A DNA stretch of 64,000 nt from contig JAFDVU010000003.1 in NCBI GenBank assembly GCA_018268835.1, positions 1 through 64,000 on the forward strand. The letters are read 5' to 3'. Every line of letters starts with the position of its first letter. The stretch's first letter is position 1. Below, in pieces: positions 35,310-44,190 of this stretch. The position numbers were made by a program, and so were the translations under genes. The DNA comes from Acidobacteriota bacterium. Its GTDB lineage: Bacteria > Acidobacteriota > Terriglobia > Bryobacterales > Bryobacteraceae. Below the pieces are notes generated by a model, which was not told where the DNA came from, made no database searches, and saw only the letters and a list, made by a program, of their open reading frames with translations.

Positions 35310-35357
35310 AGAAAGACTCCTTTCGATTCAGTCGTTCTTGGGTTTAGAGGATTCTGG

Positions 35358-36842
35358 TCAGGCCGCGACTTCCACCCCGCGCGCGGCTGCTACTACTGGG
35401 AACGTTTCTCCGCTGGAGGCCAGCGCCGGCACGTCCCCGGTGAGGTGTTGGATTCGTTTCAGGATGACGTCACAATATGAGGGCGACAGTTCGCATCCGT
35501 AGCCGGTCCGGTCAAGAACGGCCGCGGCCGCCAAGGTGGTACCGGACCCCATGAACGGATCGAAGATCAGGTCGCCCGGATCGGAGAATGCTTTCACGAA
35601 GAACTCGACCAGCGCTCGCGGGAACGGAGCCGAGTGCGATCCCTGGCTGCTCTCGGTTTTGACCTCGATCACGTTCGACGGGCGGGCAATGCCTCCGTGG
35701 CGCCCCTCCATGTTGTTCGCGTTCCGGCGTGTGGTCTGCCACGCCTGCTGGTGCTTGCCGCTGTCTGCCGCCGCACCGCGCGGGCCCGTGCCAAGCAGGC
35801 CACTACCGGACGTCGACTTCGGGTTATTCGGCGAGTAGTCGAAGCAATCGTCCGACCAGTGGCCGACTTCCTTGGGCCGGAACTTTATCTTCTGCTGGCG
35901 CGAGAAGTGGAACACGGGCTCCCATGCGTTCTTGAACCGATTTCCCCAGCCTCCTGGCACGCCGTCGTCGGTTTTCCGCCAGCAGAATTCATCCACGAAC
36001 CGCCATCCCCAGTGCCGGCGATGCGCGATGGTCAGGTCCTTCACGTAAAGGTTGCGCTCGCCGTCGTCCGCGTGTTCCTTGATATTAAGGAGGTACGACC
36101 CATCGTCGGCGAGCACCGCCGCGAGGTTCGCGGCTACGTCCGCGTACCAGGCGACGTACTCCTCCGGCGGTACCGGTCGGAACCCGCTCGACGGATCGTA
36201 GGCGCGCTGCGAAGCGTAAGGCGGGGAAGTGATCACTACATTTGCCTTGGCGCTTTCGAACAGCCGTTCGACAACTCCGTGATCCCGGCAGTCCCCGCAG
36301 ATCAGCCGATGCGGGCCTATCACCCAGATGTCGCCCGGCCGCGTGACCGCCTCAGCCGGTTGTTCCGGTATTTCTTCTTCCGCTTCCGGTTGCGCGCTCT
36401 CGGTCGCTTCTTGAGTAAGCAGGCCTTCCAGTTCGGAATCGCTGAAGCCGGCCACGCCGAGGTCGAAGCCCTCAGCTTGGATGGCCGCCAGTTCTTCCCC
36501 GAGCAGTTCATCGTTCCACCCTGCGTTCAGCGCGAGGCGGTTGTCCGCGAGCACGTAGGCCCGCCGCTGTAGCGGAGTCAGGTGGCCCAGGACAATGACC
36601 GGGACTTCGGTAAGGCCAAGCATCCTCGCGGCCAGTAGTCGACCGTGGCCAGCAATAACGCCCGCTTCGGAATCCACGAGAATCGGATTCGTGAAACCAA
36701 ACTCGACAATGGACGCCGCGATCTCGGCGACCTGCTCCTCCGAGTGCGTCCGGGCGTTCCGTACGTAGGGCACGAGGCGGTCCAGCGGCCAGTGCTCCAG
36801 TTCCCGCGGCATCGCGGGTGTAATCGCAACGGGTTCGCTCAT
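35358..36842 (-). CDS. ParB-domain DNA methyltransferase (SPPY type)
   Basis: 494 residues. The first 145 residues are closely similar to the other ParB-methyltransferase here (shared A-R-T-H-S, E-F-G, T-N-P-I-L, I-A-G-H, A-D-N-R-L-A-L-N-A-G-W). S-P-P-Y lies at 206-209 and D-P-F-M-G-S-G-T-T near 445, so the target is probably N4-cytosine by the usual rule for S-P-P-Y. The catalytic domain is longer than its paralogue. The two enzymes together would give the phage two base modifications. The ATG overlaps the TGA of the Dcm relic. Confidence 0.9.
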   Translation of the reverse strand: MSEPVAITPAMPRELEHWPLDRLVPYVRNARTHSEEQVAEIAASIVEFGFTNPILVDSEAGVIAGHGRLLAARMLGLTEVPVIVLGHLTPLQRRAYVLADNRLALNAGWNDELLGEELAAIQAEGFDLGVAGFSDSELEGLLTQEATESAQPEAEEEIPEQPAEAVTRPGDIWVIGPHRLICGDCRDHGVVERLFESAKANVVITSPPYASQRAYDPSSGFRPVPPEEYVAWYADVAANLAAVLADDGSYLLNIKEHADDGERNLYVKDLTIAHRRHWGWRFVDEFCWRKTDDGVPGGWGNRFKNAWEPVFHFSRQQKIKFRPKEVGHWSDDCFDYSPNNPKSTSGSGLLGTGPRGAAADSGKHQQAWQTTRRNANNMEGRHGGIARPSNVIEVKTESSQGSHSAPFPRALVEFFVKAFSDPGDLIFDPFMGSGTTLAAAAVLDRTGYGCELSPSYCDVILKRIQHLTGDVPALASSGETFPVVAAARGVEVAA

Positions 36843-36946
36843 CGAGTCGCGACTATGGAATTTCCATAGTCATCCACAATCTGAATTCGCCGGCCGATCC
36901 AGCGCATCGCCGCCTCGATCCCGGAACAGATGCTGCCGTAAACCAT
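36839..36946 (-). pseudogene. Relic of a Dcm-type cytosine methyltransferase (N-terminal 13 residues)
   Basis: A 35-codon frame begins M-V-Y-G-S-I-C-S-G-I-E-A-A, the start typical of phage C5-cytosine methyltransferases (motif I G-x-x-S-G-I-E-A-A), then continues into unrelated sequence and ends with TGA overlapping the next ATG (ATGA). It looks as if most of a dcm gene was deleted and the remaining start was joined to the upstream region of the SPPY methyltransferase. It contains a 21-bp palindrome. It may now act only as a leader peptide. Confidence 0.6.
36851..36871. repeat. 21-bp palindrome upstream of the SPPY methyltransferase
   Basis: Arms GACTATGGAA and TTCCATAGTC match perfectly around one central base. 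A near copy lies at 50453-50473 (one mismatch), and the match extends a few bases into the flanks. It lies 9 bp before the methyltransferase start, where a regulator could bind. Confidence 0.65.
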
Positions 36947-36949
36947 CGA

Positions 36950-38770
36950 TCAGAAGCCGCGCCGTCCCGACTCGAGCCAGTGGCTCCTCAAGACCGATCG
37001 GGCGGGCCTCGACGCGGCAGCCGGTGAGACGACCGCGTTCGTTGCCGGCCGCAGTGCCGCGACGCGATCTGCTTCTGCATCTACCCGCAGTCCCATCGAC
37101 ACGAGCCCGCAGATCGCCGCGTACGCGTAAACCCGCGCGTCCAACGCTTCCGTCCTGACGCCCTTCTTCGGCCGCCACTCCCGGACGGGCACGCCCTTCG
37201 AATAAGTGGTGACGAGTGTCTCGGAGAGCAACTGCTCGAACCAACCCACCGGACGCTCCGCCGGGAAATGCGAGTACCCCGGCGATGGCTGCTCTATCTT
37301 GAGCCGCCCGTAGATCACGCTCTTCGCGCTATCGACGCCGACGATCCACAGCGGCGTGCGGTTGATCGTGTTCCGCGTCGGCTTCTTCGGCCAAACCGGC
37401 AGCGGCCCGGATTTGCCCTTCAATGCGAACACGCGTCGGTGATACCGGACGCGGCAGAAGTCATACACCTGCTGGGTGTGAAAACCCGAGTCGATCCCGC
37501 ACGCCGCAACCGGCAGTGAGATCCCGTACTCGTGCAGCCACTGGCGATTGAGGTATTCATCGATGGCCCGCCACATCTCCGGCGCACTCGGATCGCCGGG
37601 GAACACGCGGTACTCAATCGACCATGATTCCTCGCCCTTGCCCCAACCGACCAGTTCCAGTTCCGCGAGGTCCAGCTGGACGTCGATGCCGGCGGTCAGA
37701 ACGCAGACGCCACCGGGCAGGCGAGGACCGTACTGCTCACGCCGGGTCAGCAGAGCCGCAATATCGACGCTGGTTTCGGCCTCGTCATCCCACAGTTCGC
37801 CGAGGGCGGTGTTGATGAACGCGCGCCAGGTCTCCGGGCCACCGTGCCGGGCCTCAACGCCTTCGATGGCGGTGTCCGGCCACTCCTTCCACGGCGAGTA
37901 CAACTGATTGATCCAGAACCCGGCGATCTTGCTTTTGGGGTTCGCGGCCCGCCATTCGCCACGTGCCAGCATCCACGGCTTACGGTAGGACGCCAGCATC
38001 TCGCCGCAATGCTCGCAGCGATAAAGCGCCTGTTCCGGATGCCCTTTGGGCCAGATCAGGTTCGGCCAGACCAGCACCTGGTAGCCGTTGCACAGCGGGC
38101 AGGGCACCCAGTAGCTCTGCTGGTTGCTGCGCAGCCACCATGATTCAATCCGGCTGGCGCCCTTGACGGTGGGCGTGGAGACCAGCAGGACCTTCCGGTT
38201 CCACCAGGTCGTGGAACGCTTGACCGCGAGGCTGACCGGATCGCCTTCGGTTCCAGCCGAGGGCGGATACCGGTCCACCTCGTCCAGCAGCACGTACCGG
38301 ATCGGCCGCATGGCCAATCCCGCCGGACTGTTTGCGCCGGCGATGGTGATGCTGCCGCCCTGAAAACGCTTATGCAGGACGCGGTTGTTCGCATCACGCG
38401 AACGCACATCCGCGACCTTGCCCCGTAGGACCGGCGTGTCCCGCAGCATCGGCGCGAGGCGGTCCTTACTCCACGCCTCACCATCCTCGACTCGCGGTTG
38501 CACGACGAGGATCGGACCCGGGTCCTGGTCGATCACGTAGCCGACGAACGAGTTCAAGCACTCGGTCTTGCCGACCTGGCTCGACGACATGAACACGACC
38601 CGTTCATACGGGCTGTTCGGCGTCAGTGCATCGAGCAGTGCCCTCTGGTACGGCGCGCGATCGGTTCGCCACTCACCAGCTTCCGCCGACGCCTCCGGCG
38701 ATAGTCGCCGGTTGCGATCGGCCCACTCGGAGACCGTCTGGCGCGGAGGTGGTTCGAGCGCAGCGATCAC
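36950..38770 (-). CDS. Terminase large subunit (GpA-type)
   Basis: 606 residues. The ATPase part has a Walker-A-like S-S-S-Q-V-G-K-T-E (62-70) and Walker B L-L-D-E-V-D (161-166). Two Cys pairs (C-P-L-C and C-E-H-C) form a likely zinc site near 225-265. The nuclease part has G-I-D-V-Q, C-G-I-D-S-G and L-D-A-R-V-Y, the acidic residues expected for the nuclease centre. This family cuts concatemers and pumps DNA into the head. The small subunit lies directly upstream. Confidence 0.95.
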   Translation of the reverse strand: MIAALEPPPRQTVSEWADRNRRLSPEASAEAGEWRTDRAPYQRALLDALTPNSPYERVVFMSSSQVGKTECLNSFVGYVIDQDPGPILVVQPRVEDGEAWSKDRLAPMLRDTPVLRGKVADVRSRDANNRVLHKRFQGGSITIAGANSPAGLAMRPIRYVLLDEVDRYPPSAGTEGDPVSLAVKRSTTWWNRKVLLVSTPTVKGASRIESWWLRSNQQSYWVPCPLCNGYQVLVWPNLIWPKGHPEQALYRCEHCGEMLASYRKPWMLARGEWRAANPKSKIAGFWINQLYSPWKEWPDTAIEGVEARHGGPETWRAFINTALGELWDDEAETSVDIAALLTRREQYGPRLPGGVCVLTAGIDVQLDLAELELVGWGKGEESWSIEYRVFPGDPSAPEMWRAIDEYLNRQWLHEYGISLPVAACGIDSGFHTQQVYDFCRVRYHRRVFALKGKSGPLPVWPKKPTRNTINRTPLWIVGVDSAKSVIYGRLKIEQPSPGYSHFPAERPVGWFEQLLSETLVTTYSKGVPVREWRPKKGVRTEALDARVYAYAAICGLVSMGLRVDAEADRVAALRPATNAVVSPAAASRPARSVLRSHWLESGRRGF

Positions 38771-38786
38771 CTGATCGACGCACTCC

Positions 38787-39314
38787 TCAACGACGCTGAT
38801 AACGGATCTCCTCTTGGAGCGACTTCAGGATCGCGATGATCTCCGCGTCGAGCAGATCGCGGATTTCGGCCGGATCACTCAGTGCGGCGAGTTGCGGCGC
38901 CAGTTTGGCCGGGATCGCCAGCAGTTTGTCGCGGATTTGCCGGACCAGGGTGTACCACTTGACCTTCACTTCGTCGGAGGACAGGAACCTCCCGCTTTTG
39001 GTCTCGAACTCCAGCTTCCGGAGACGCGCCCGGAAAACCATCTCGGCGGTTCGAGCCTGGGCGAAGTTGCCGGGTTGCGCCACAGGACCGCCAGCATCTG
39101 CCGCCGGGCGCGCCGACTGCGCCGCCGCGTGCGAGTCCGGCAACACCTGGTCAACAGGCTTGTCGTCCAGCACCGCGTCGCTTGCGGCAACGTCCACCAG
39201 TTTGCCGCGCATCACGAGGATGCCGCGTTTGGCTAGCCGGCTGATGTGCGAGCGGTTTACATTCCGGTGCCGCGCGTAATCGGCCTGGCTCATCAGGCCA
39301 CTGGAGGATTTCAC
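38787..39314 (-). CDS. Terminase small subunit (Nu1-like)
   Basis: 175 residues. The N-terminal ~40 residues form a winged-helix-like DNA-binding domain (M-S-Q-A-D-Y-A-R-H-R, then S-H-I-S-R-L-A-K-R-G-I-L). The middle is a linker, and the C-terminal half is helical (K-L-E-F-E-T-K-S-G...D-E-V). It would bind the packaging (cos) site and bring in the large subunit. The order Nu1 then A is that of lambda. Confidence 0.8.
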   Translation of the reverse strand: MKSSSGLMSQADYARHRNVNRSHISRLAKRGILVMRGKLVDVAASDAVLDDKPVDQVLPDSHAAAQSARPAADAGGPVAQPGNFAQARTAEMVFRARLRKLEFETKSGRFLSSDEVKVKWYTLVRQIRDKLLAIPAKLAPQLAALSDPAEIRDLLDAEIIAILKSLQEEIRYQRR

Positions 39315-39433
39315 AGTGTTGCCTTGCTGTTGACCACTGTTGACTGGTATTTTTCGCGTTTCACTGGCGACAGCGTGCCATCCTTCTACCCGCGGCCGTC
39401 AGGCCCCCGGAAGGACCCATGATTGCTACGGCA

Positions 39434-39796
39434 TCATGCAAGCTTTTGATGATGCGCCTCGTGGAGCATCAGACTCCCGTTGTTCGCCACGAAGGTATGC
39501 CTGCTGGCGCCCTTTCGGCGCCCGAGCCCCAGTACCACTGCGGGAGCGATCATCGGCAGGTTTGCCAACTCAGTGAGTCTTGCCATGCCGCTGCCCGCCG
39601 CACGCTCGTACCAGTAGCGCGTCGCCTCTACAGAGGCCTGCGCGGACGCATGTCGATGGTCAGACTGGATGAATCGGATGGAGACGCCCGGCTCGACCCA
39701 CTCGGCCCGGCCTTGCGCTACGAATCTCTTGGCGCGATTTCTTGAAGTGAAGCCAGACCCTGAGACCGGGTTGTCGATCCGAATGTTTTTGCGCAT
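39434..39796 (-). CDS. Hypothetical phage protein (120 aa)
   Basis: 120 residues, basic, ATG start. The N-terminal part has F-T-S-R-N-R-A-K-R-F-V and R-A-E-W-V-E-P-G-V-S-I-R-F-I, which resembles small phage proteins usually found just before the terminase genes. The remainder contains R-Y-W-Y-E-R and G-L-G-R-R-K-G. Function unknown. It stands alone between the terminase small subunit and the early-region genes. Confidence 0.6.
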   Translation of the reverse strand: MRKNIRIDNPVSGSGFTSRNRAKRFVAQGRAEWVEPGVSIRFIQSDHRHASAQASVEATRYWYERAAGSGMARLTELANLPMIAPAVVLGLGRRKGASRHTFVANNGSLMLHEAHHQKLA

Positions 39797-39910
39797 AGCT
39801 CTCCCGTCGAGCCCAGGTGGGATTGCGGGTATGCCCGCAAGGGATTTACAGCAGGAGGAATCTCTCGGGGAGTGCGCCTGACGCTGATCGTCCGAACCGA
39901 CTCTTCATCT

Positions 39911-39946
39911 ACTAATACCCGCGGCTCACGACAGATTTTCGGATTT
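39911..39946. repeat. Bipartite motif, copy 1 (ACTAATACC-N15-ATTTTCGGATTT)
   Basis: This 36-bp arrangement recurs at 58363-58398 with both blocks identical and the same 15-bp gap. It overlaps the 3' end of the hypothetical gene at 39926. Role unknown. Confidence 0.7.
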
Positions 39947-40615
39947 CTTTACGTCCGCGCCGATTTTTCTAATCCACGGCTGCTCGACATCGGGGTTATA
40001 GAAGCGGTGGCGCACCTCCGAGGGCAGTGGATGGATGATCTCGATGGACTGCGCCGTGACCTCGCCGATCTTGTCACCGGACCTGAGGTAGCAGACGAGC
40101 CCGCGATTCGGATCGAAGAGGCCCTTGCCCGGATTGTAGAGCCGTTCGCGCCTCCAGCCGACGGCCATCGCTTTTTCCACCATCGCGTTTACCATCGCAA
40201 TGGCATCGGCCGAGACGTGATCGGATCTCCGCGCCTGCGGGAGCGAAGCACGCGGGCTATCATCCTCGGGCACCGGCGCGTTGTAGTCGGCACGGAGACC
40301 CCGCACGGCCTCCAGAAGGACTTCCTCGCCGAAATGCCCAATGGCCCACTGATGCACGGCGTTGAACCGCACGCGCAATTCTTCGAATGCCACGGTATCG
40401 ATCCGGCCGGCCGCCGCGGCTTTCTTCGCGATCACCATTCGTGACCGCAGCCACGCGTAGAACTCCGGATCGAGCCGCCGATACATCGTGTCGTTGATCT
40501 GGAAATCGCGGGCGAACCGTTCCGGTGTTTCGGTCGACCATGTCAACAGCGTGGACGACACAAAAAGAGATCCCGGCGCCGCCGGGGCACACGACTCCTG
40601 TGGTGCGACGTTCAT
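39926..40615 (-). CDS. Hypothetical early protein (229 aa)
   Basis: 229 residues. ATG at 40615 follows GAGGAG. There are helical parts (F-Y-A-W-L-R-S-R-M) and a C-terminal part with basic patches, including L-R-S-G-D-K-I-G-E-V. It is the last gene of the early operon before the primase-helicase. I do not recognise the family. Confidence 0.7.
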   Translation of the reverse strand: MNVAPQESCAPAAPGSLFVSSTLLTWSTETPERFARDFQINDTMYRRLDPEFYAWLRSRMVIAKKAAAAGRIDTVAFEELRVRFNAVHQWAIGHFGEEVLLEAVRGLRADYNAPVPEDDSPRASLPQARRSDHVSADAIAMVNAMVEKAMAVGWRRERLYNPGKGLFDPNRGLVCYLRSGDKIGEVTAQSIEIIHPLPSEVRHRFYNPDVEQPWIRKIGADVKKSENLS

Positions 40616-40668
40616 CGATGTTCTCCTCGCTGATCTGAGTCCCTAATTGGCCTGCGGCCCCGTCAGGA

Positions 40669-43600
40669 TCATGGCGGGTCTTTACCGCTCCCCGGCGTCA
40701 TGGCCGGCAGATCGGCGAGATCGATGCCGCCACCCCTTCCGGGGGGACGTTGGGGGGACGTCGTGGGAACCTGGTGGAGACGTTGCGATCCAAACGTCTC
40801 CACCGTTAAGTTGCTGTGTTTTGTATCGCTTGTGCGGGTGGTGGAGACGTTGGGGACGTTTTTGGGGTTTCCGGCGGCGGAATCCGCAGTGTTTTCACAC
40901 GCTGTCCCTTTCCTCTCTATATGCGCATCCTCGTGTATTTCTCTTGCGCGGGAATTGAGGAGAACGTCTCCACCGTCACCAACGTCTCCACCGTCGTTGT
41001 AGTCTGCTGATTCGATGGGACCTAAGTGGTGGAGACGTTTGTCGGCCAACGTCTCCACCACGTCTCCACCGCCCGGCTCGACGTCTCCACCGAGTGAATC
41101 CAGGAGGCTCAGGTTCGGCGGGCGATATTGGCCCGGTTTATCGCCGTCCGCGGGAACGAGAACGTAGAGAACGCCGGTCTTGTGGTTTCCTTCGCTGATG
41201 CGCTTGACTGTAAGCCCGTTGAATACGCGGTCGCGCTTCACGCCGAGCGCCTTGCCCAACCGCGTCTGTTGGGAGCGCGCCGCTCCATCGCCACGCACCC
41301 TGAGCATCAGGTCGCGATCCTCGCAGAGCTGATTCAGTTCACTGACGCGTTTCGGCTCATCCCGGAATGATTCCCACCAGGCACCAGTGAATTCCCGCCA
41401 CATCTGGCCATCGCTATCGGCAGCCGCGTAAAGCTCGTTCAGATTGCCGAGGAACCCTGGGATGCCCGCAACCTGCAGCACACCGCCGATTACCTCGGAC
41501 CATCTCTCGAAGGAACCGAGGCGGCGATCGTTGAGCGGGCGCCCGGCTGCAATCCAGGCTTGAATCAAAGTGAGCGCGGCGCGCACCAGCGCCGAACGGT
41601 TCTCCCGCGCCCATTCGGTGACCAGCGGGTGTTTGAATCCCGCTCGCAGCCATGGCCTGTCGATCCGTGGATCGATGCGGATACGAACGCACCGGCGGGT
41701 CATCTCATCCGAAAGCTGCGGATTATTGCCGGTCATCATCCAAAGCGCGTGGTTCTTCAGGTCGAGCATCCTGGAGATGCCCAGGATTCGATCCCTCCAG
41801 GCAGGCTGAGTGATCACCGAGGCCAGCGCCGAGGAGTCCAACATTCGTTTTTCGTTGAGATTGTCGATTAGGATTGTGGGGCGGCCGTTTATCAATTCCG
41901 CCGTGATCATCTTCCGGATATCGTCCTCATCTTCCGGCAGCGTGCGACCTTCCGGAGCCGCACCGGTCGTGACGATCCCGATCAGACTCGCCAGCAGCCC
42001 CTTCCCGGATCCTTGCGTCGGCGCTTCGATGAGGTGTATCGGCGCACAACCTTCGACCATGCGGCGCATGAACGGCAAGAGAATAGCCGCGACGACGTGC
42101 GCCTGGTCTGAGTCCCTGACAAACGGGAAATCGACGAGCAGGTCATCAACGAGCAATGACCGGGCATGTGCGATCTCTTCGCCCGTAGGGCAGCTCGGGA
42201 CCTCTCCAATCTCAAGGGCTGGGTCGGAAAAGAGCCACACTGCATCCGCACGATGGTAACCAGCGGTAGCGATGAGGGCGCCGTCGCGGCCAAACATCGG
42301 CGTTCGAACCACGGATTCGAGCGGCGGCAAGGCGAAATCCGGGTTGACCAGCATATCGCGCGCCGTGTCCCGCGACGGTGGAGCGGCAAGCACGGCCGCC
42401 TCCGTCACCTTGTGCCAGTTGGCGCTTCGGGCCAGAATCCCGTAGACCGACGTCTCGCAGTGCGGCTCGATTCTCGCATTGGCGCCCTCGCCTGCAATGC
42501 GCATGAGAGTGCCGGCCTTTTGAAAGAGGAACGGCCTGGCCGTATCGCCCGGGGCCGGTTCGTTGATGGCGTGAATGGCAGCCCAGGAGTCGGCGATTAC
42601 ATCGCGCAATTGGCGGTTGTTCACCTGGATGCCCGGAAGTGACTGATCCTGCGTTTCCCCGCCGCGCTCCATTGCGGCCGCGCCGGCACGCCGGTTCAGC
42701 CGTGGCCGCGCAATCTCCACTACCTTCAGTTGCCTCCGCAACGTGGTGACGGGCACGCGGACCTTGCCGCATCGAGTTTGGATAAGCCTGAGGTGACGTT
42801 CCTGTTCGATCGGATCGAGCCGGCCGGCCTCGGCCAGGATGGGCTCGAGAAAGCGGCTGAGCGCAGCGTCCGGGGTGTCTATGCTCAGCCGCGAAATCGC
42901 CAGCTCGAGCGGCGTCTGCGCGGCGTCGAGAATCGCTTCGAATTCCGCCTCCGTTTTGCCACTCGCGAAGAACTCGTTTACGTCGATCTTGGCGTCGGCG
43001 AGCAGTTCATCCGTCCCGGCACTCTGCGCGCCCAAGGCAGCCAGCTTCGCGCGTGCGACCCGCTGCTTATCACCGAGAGGTAGAACCGCAACCCGCGTCG
43101 CAATGCCGTGATCCGCCAGGACACGGGCGGTCTTGAGCGCTCCCTGCATGCCGGCCTCTGAGATCTCGTTGTCCTGGCAGATGAAGACGGTCTTCACGCC
43201 GGCGAGTTTTGGCAGCAGCCGCTCCCAATCTGCTTCCCGAATCTGCACCGTCACCGGCGAGACGGCGGGGAATCCATGCTCCATGAGGGAGAGACAATCG
43301 GTGACGCCCTCGGTGATGACGACGCGTCCCGGACGGGTCAGGAGCGCGTCCTCGTTGTAGAGAACGTCGTTCCGAATACATTCCGCAACGTGCTCGTTGT
43401 TGCGCCCATTCCTGACGGCGAGCTTCTTGTACTTCGATTTCTCCCATTCGTGATCGGCTGTCCAGGGCGTGCGCCGGCCGATCATGAACACTACGCGCCC
43501 GCGGCTCCAATACGGAAATACGATCCGCCCGTCGAAGAACGGTACGATGCCATCCTGCGCCGTCGGCCGAAATACGGAGGTAGCGGTCAAATCCCGCATC

Positions 43601-44190
43601 GTGAACGCGCCGGGCCCATCCATCAGAGTCCGCGCTAAGCCGGGCTCGCCGTTGTCGGCATAGCCGATCTTCAGTCGTGCGATCGTCTCCTCGCCAATGC
43701 CGTACTTCGTCCGGAACCAGCTGAGGACTTCGCCATTCGCAATCAGACGCTGGTGATACGCCTCGGCGATCGCAGTTAGGGTTTCCCGCACGCGCAGCGA
43801 GGATCGGTACGATTCCTCAGCTTCTTCCGGGCTGGCTAATTTCGAGAGCGGCGGCAACCCGATTCGCGCCGCCAGGAAGTCGCGCGCCGAACGGTGCGAT
43901 TCCGGCATGCGGCCGGACTGCCCACGCGTCACTACGCCATGGTGAACAAACTCGACAAGCTGAAGGACGTCGCCCCCAACACCACATCCCCAGCAGCACC
44001 AGCACTGTTCCTCAAGCGAAACATGCAGCGAACGGTGGGACTGGCTCGCATGATTCGGGCAATCGCAGAAGAGCGTTTGCCGCGATTCCTGCATAATCCT
44101 GGCGCCCAGCAACTCGCGGGCGATCTCGCCAATGTCGATGTCCGTGACCTGGCGATAGTAGCTGTGCACATCAGCGGGTGCCGCGGTCAC
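40669..44190 (-). CDS. Primase-helicase replication protein
   Basis: 1173 residues, GTG start in a GTGA overlap with the helicase gene. The N-terminal zinc-binding region has C-D-C-P-N-H (42-47) and C-W-C-C-W-G-C (63-69), like CHC2 primases. A Toprim domain follows, with V-I-T-E-G-V-T-D (near 280-300) and the acidic F-I-C-Q-D-N-E. The helicase/ATPase part has A-P-T-Q-G-S-G-K-G and a later L-I-D-N-L-N. The last ~100 residues are low-complexity and encode the iterons. It should synthesise primers and unwind the phage DNA. The cluster of iterons in its own 3' end is like the lambda O arrangement. Confidence 0.9.
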   Translation of the reverse strand: MTAAPADVHSYYRQVTDIDIGEIARELLGARIMQESRQTLFCDCPNHASQSHRSLHVSLEEQCWCCWGCGVGGDVLQLVEFVHHGVVTRGQSGRMPESHRSARDFLAARIGLPPLSKLASPEEAEESYRSSLRVRETLTAIAEAYHQRLIANGEVLSWFRTKYGIGEETIARLKIGYADNGEPGLARTLMDGPGAFTMRDLTATSVFRPTAQDGIVPFFDGRIVFPYWSRGRVVFMIGRRTPWTADHEWEKSKYKKLAVRNGRNNEHVAECIRNDVLYNEDALLTRPGRVVITEGVTDCLSLMEHGFPAVSPVTVQIREADWERLLPKLAGVKTVFICQDNEISEAGMQGALKTARVLADHGIATRVAVLPLGDKQRVARAKLAALGAQSAGTDELLADAKIDVNEFFASGKTEAEFEAILDAAQTPLELAISRLSIDTPDAALSRFLEPILAEAGRLDPIEQERHLRLIQTRCGKVRVPVTTLRRQLKVVEIARPRLNRRAGAAAMERGGETQDQSLPGIQVNNRQLRDVIADSWAAIHAINEPAPGDTARPFLFQKAGTLMRIAGEGANARIEPHCETSVYGILARSANWHKVTEAAVLAAPPSRDTARDMLVNPDFALPPLESVVRTPMFGRDGALIATAGYHRADAVWLFSDPALEIGEVPSCPTGEEIAHARSLLVDDLLVDFPFVRDSDQAHVVAAILLPFMRRMVEGCAPIHLIEAPTQGSGKGLLASLIGIVTTGAAPEGRTLPEDEDDIRKMITAELINGRPTILIDNLNEKRMLDSSALASVITQPAWRDRILGISRMLDLKNHALWMMTGNNPQLSDEMTRRCVRIRIDPRIDRPWLRAGFKHPLVTEWARENRSALVRAALTLIQAWIAAGRPLNDRRLGSFERWSEVIGGVLQVAGIPGFLGNLNELYAAADSDGQMWREFTGAWWESFRDEPKRVSELNQLCEDRDLMLRVRGDGAARSQQTRLGKALGVKRDRVFNGLTVKRISEGNHKTGVLYVLVPADGDKPGQYRPPNLSLLDSLGGDVEPGGGDVVETLADKRLHHLGPIESADYNDGGDVGDGGDVLLNSRAREIHEDAHIERKGTACENTADSAAGNPKNVPNVSTTRTSDTKHSNLTVETFGSQRLHQVPTTSPQRPPGRGGGIDLADLPAMTPGSGKDPP
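40773..41091. repeat. Iteron cluster, probable replication origin
   Basis: Nine copies of GGTGGAGACGTT (or its complement) lie at 40773-40784(+), 40793-40804(-), 40840-40851(+), 40963-40974(-), 40981-40992(-), 41028-41039(+), 41048-41059(-), 41060-41070(-, one mismatch or 11 of 12) and 41080-41091(-, 11 of 12). They encode different peptides according to frame and strand (G-G-D-V, V-E-T-F/L, R-L-H-Q/H, N-V-S-T), so the DNA rather than the protein is conserved. The AT-rich stretch at about 40890-40945 lies inside the cluster and could be the melting site. Replication origin is inference. Confidence 0.75.

Noticed and set aside
40773-41091. CRISPR array
   Set aside because: The 12-bp repeats are short, occur in both orientations, have irregular gaps and lie in a coding region; no cas genes are nearby.
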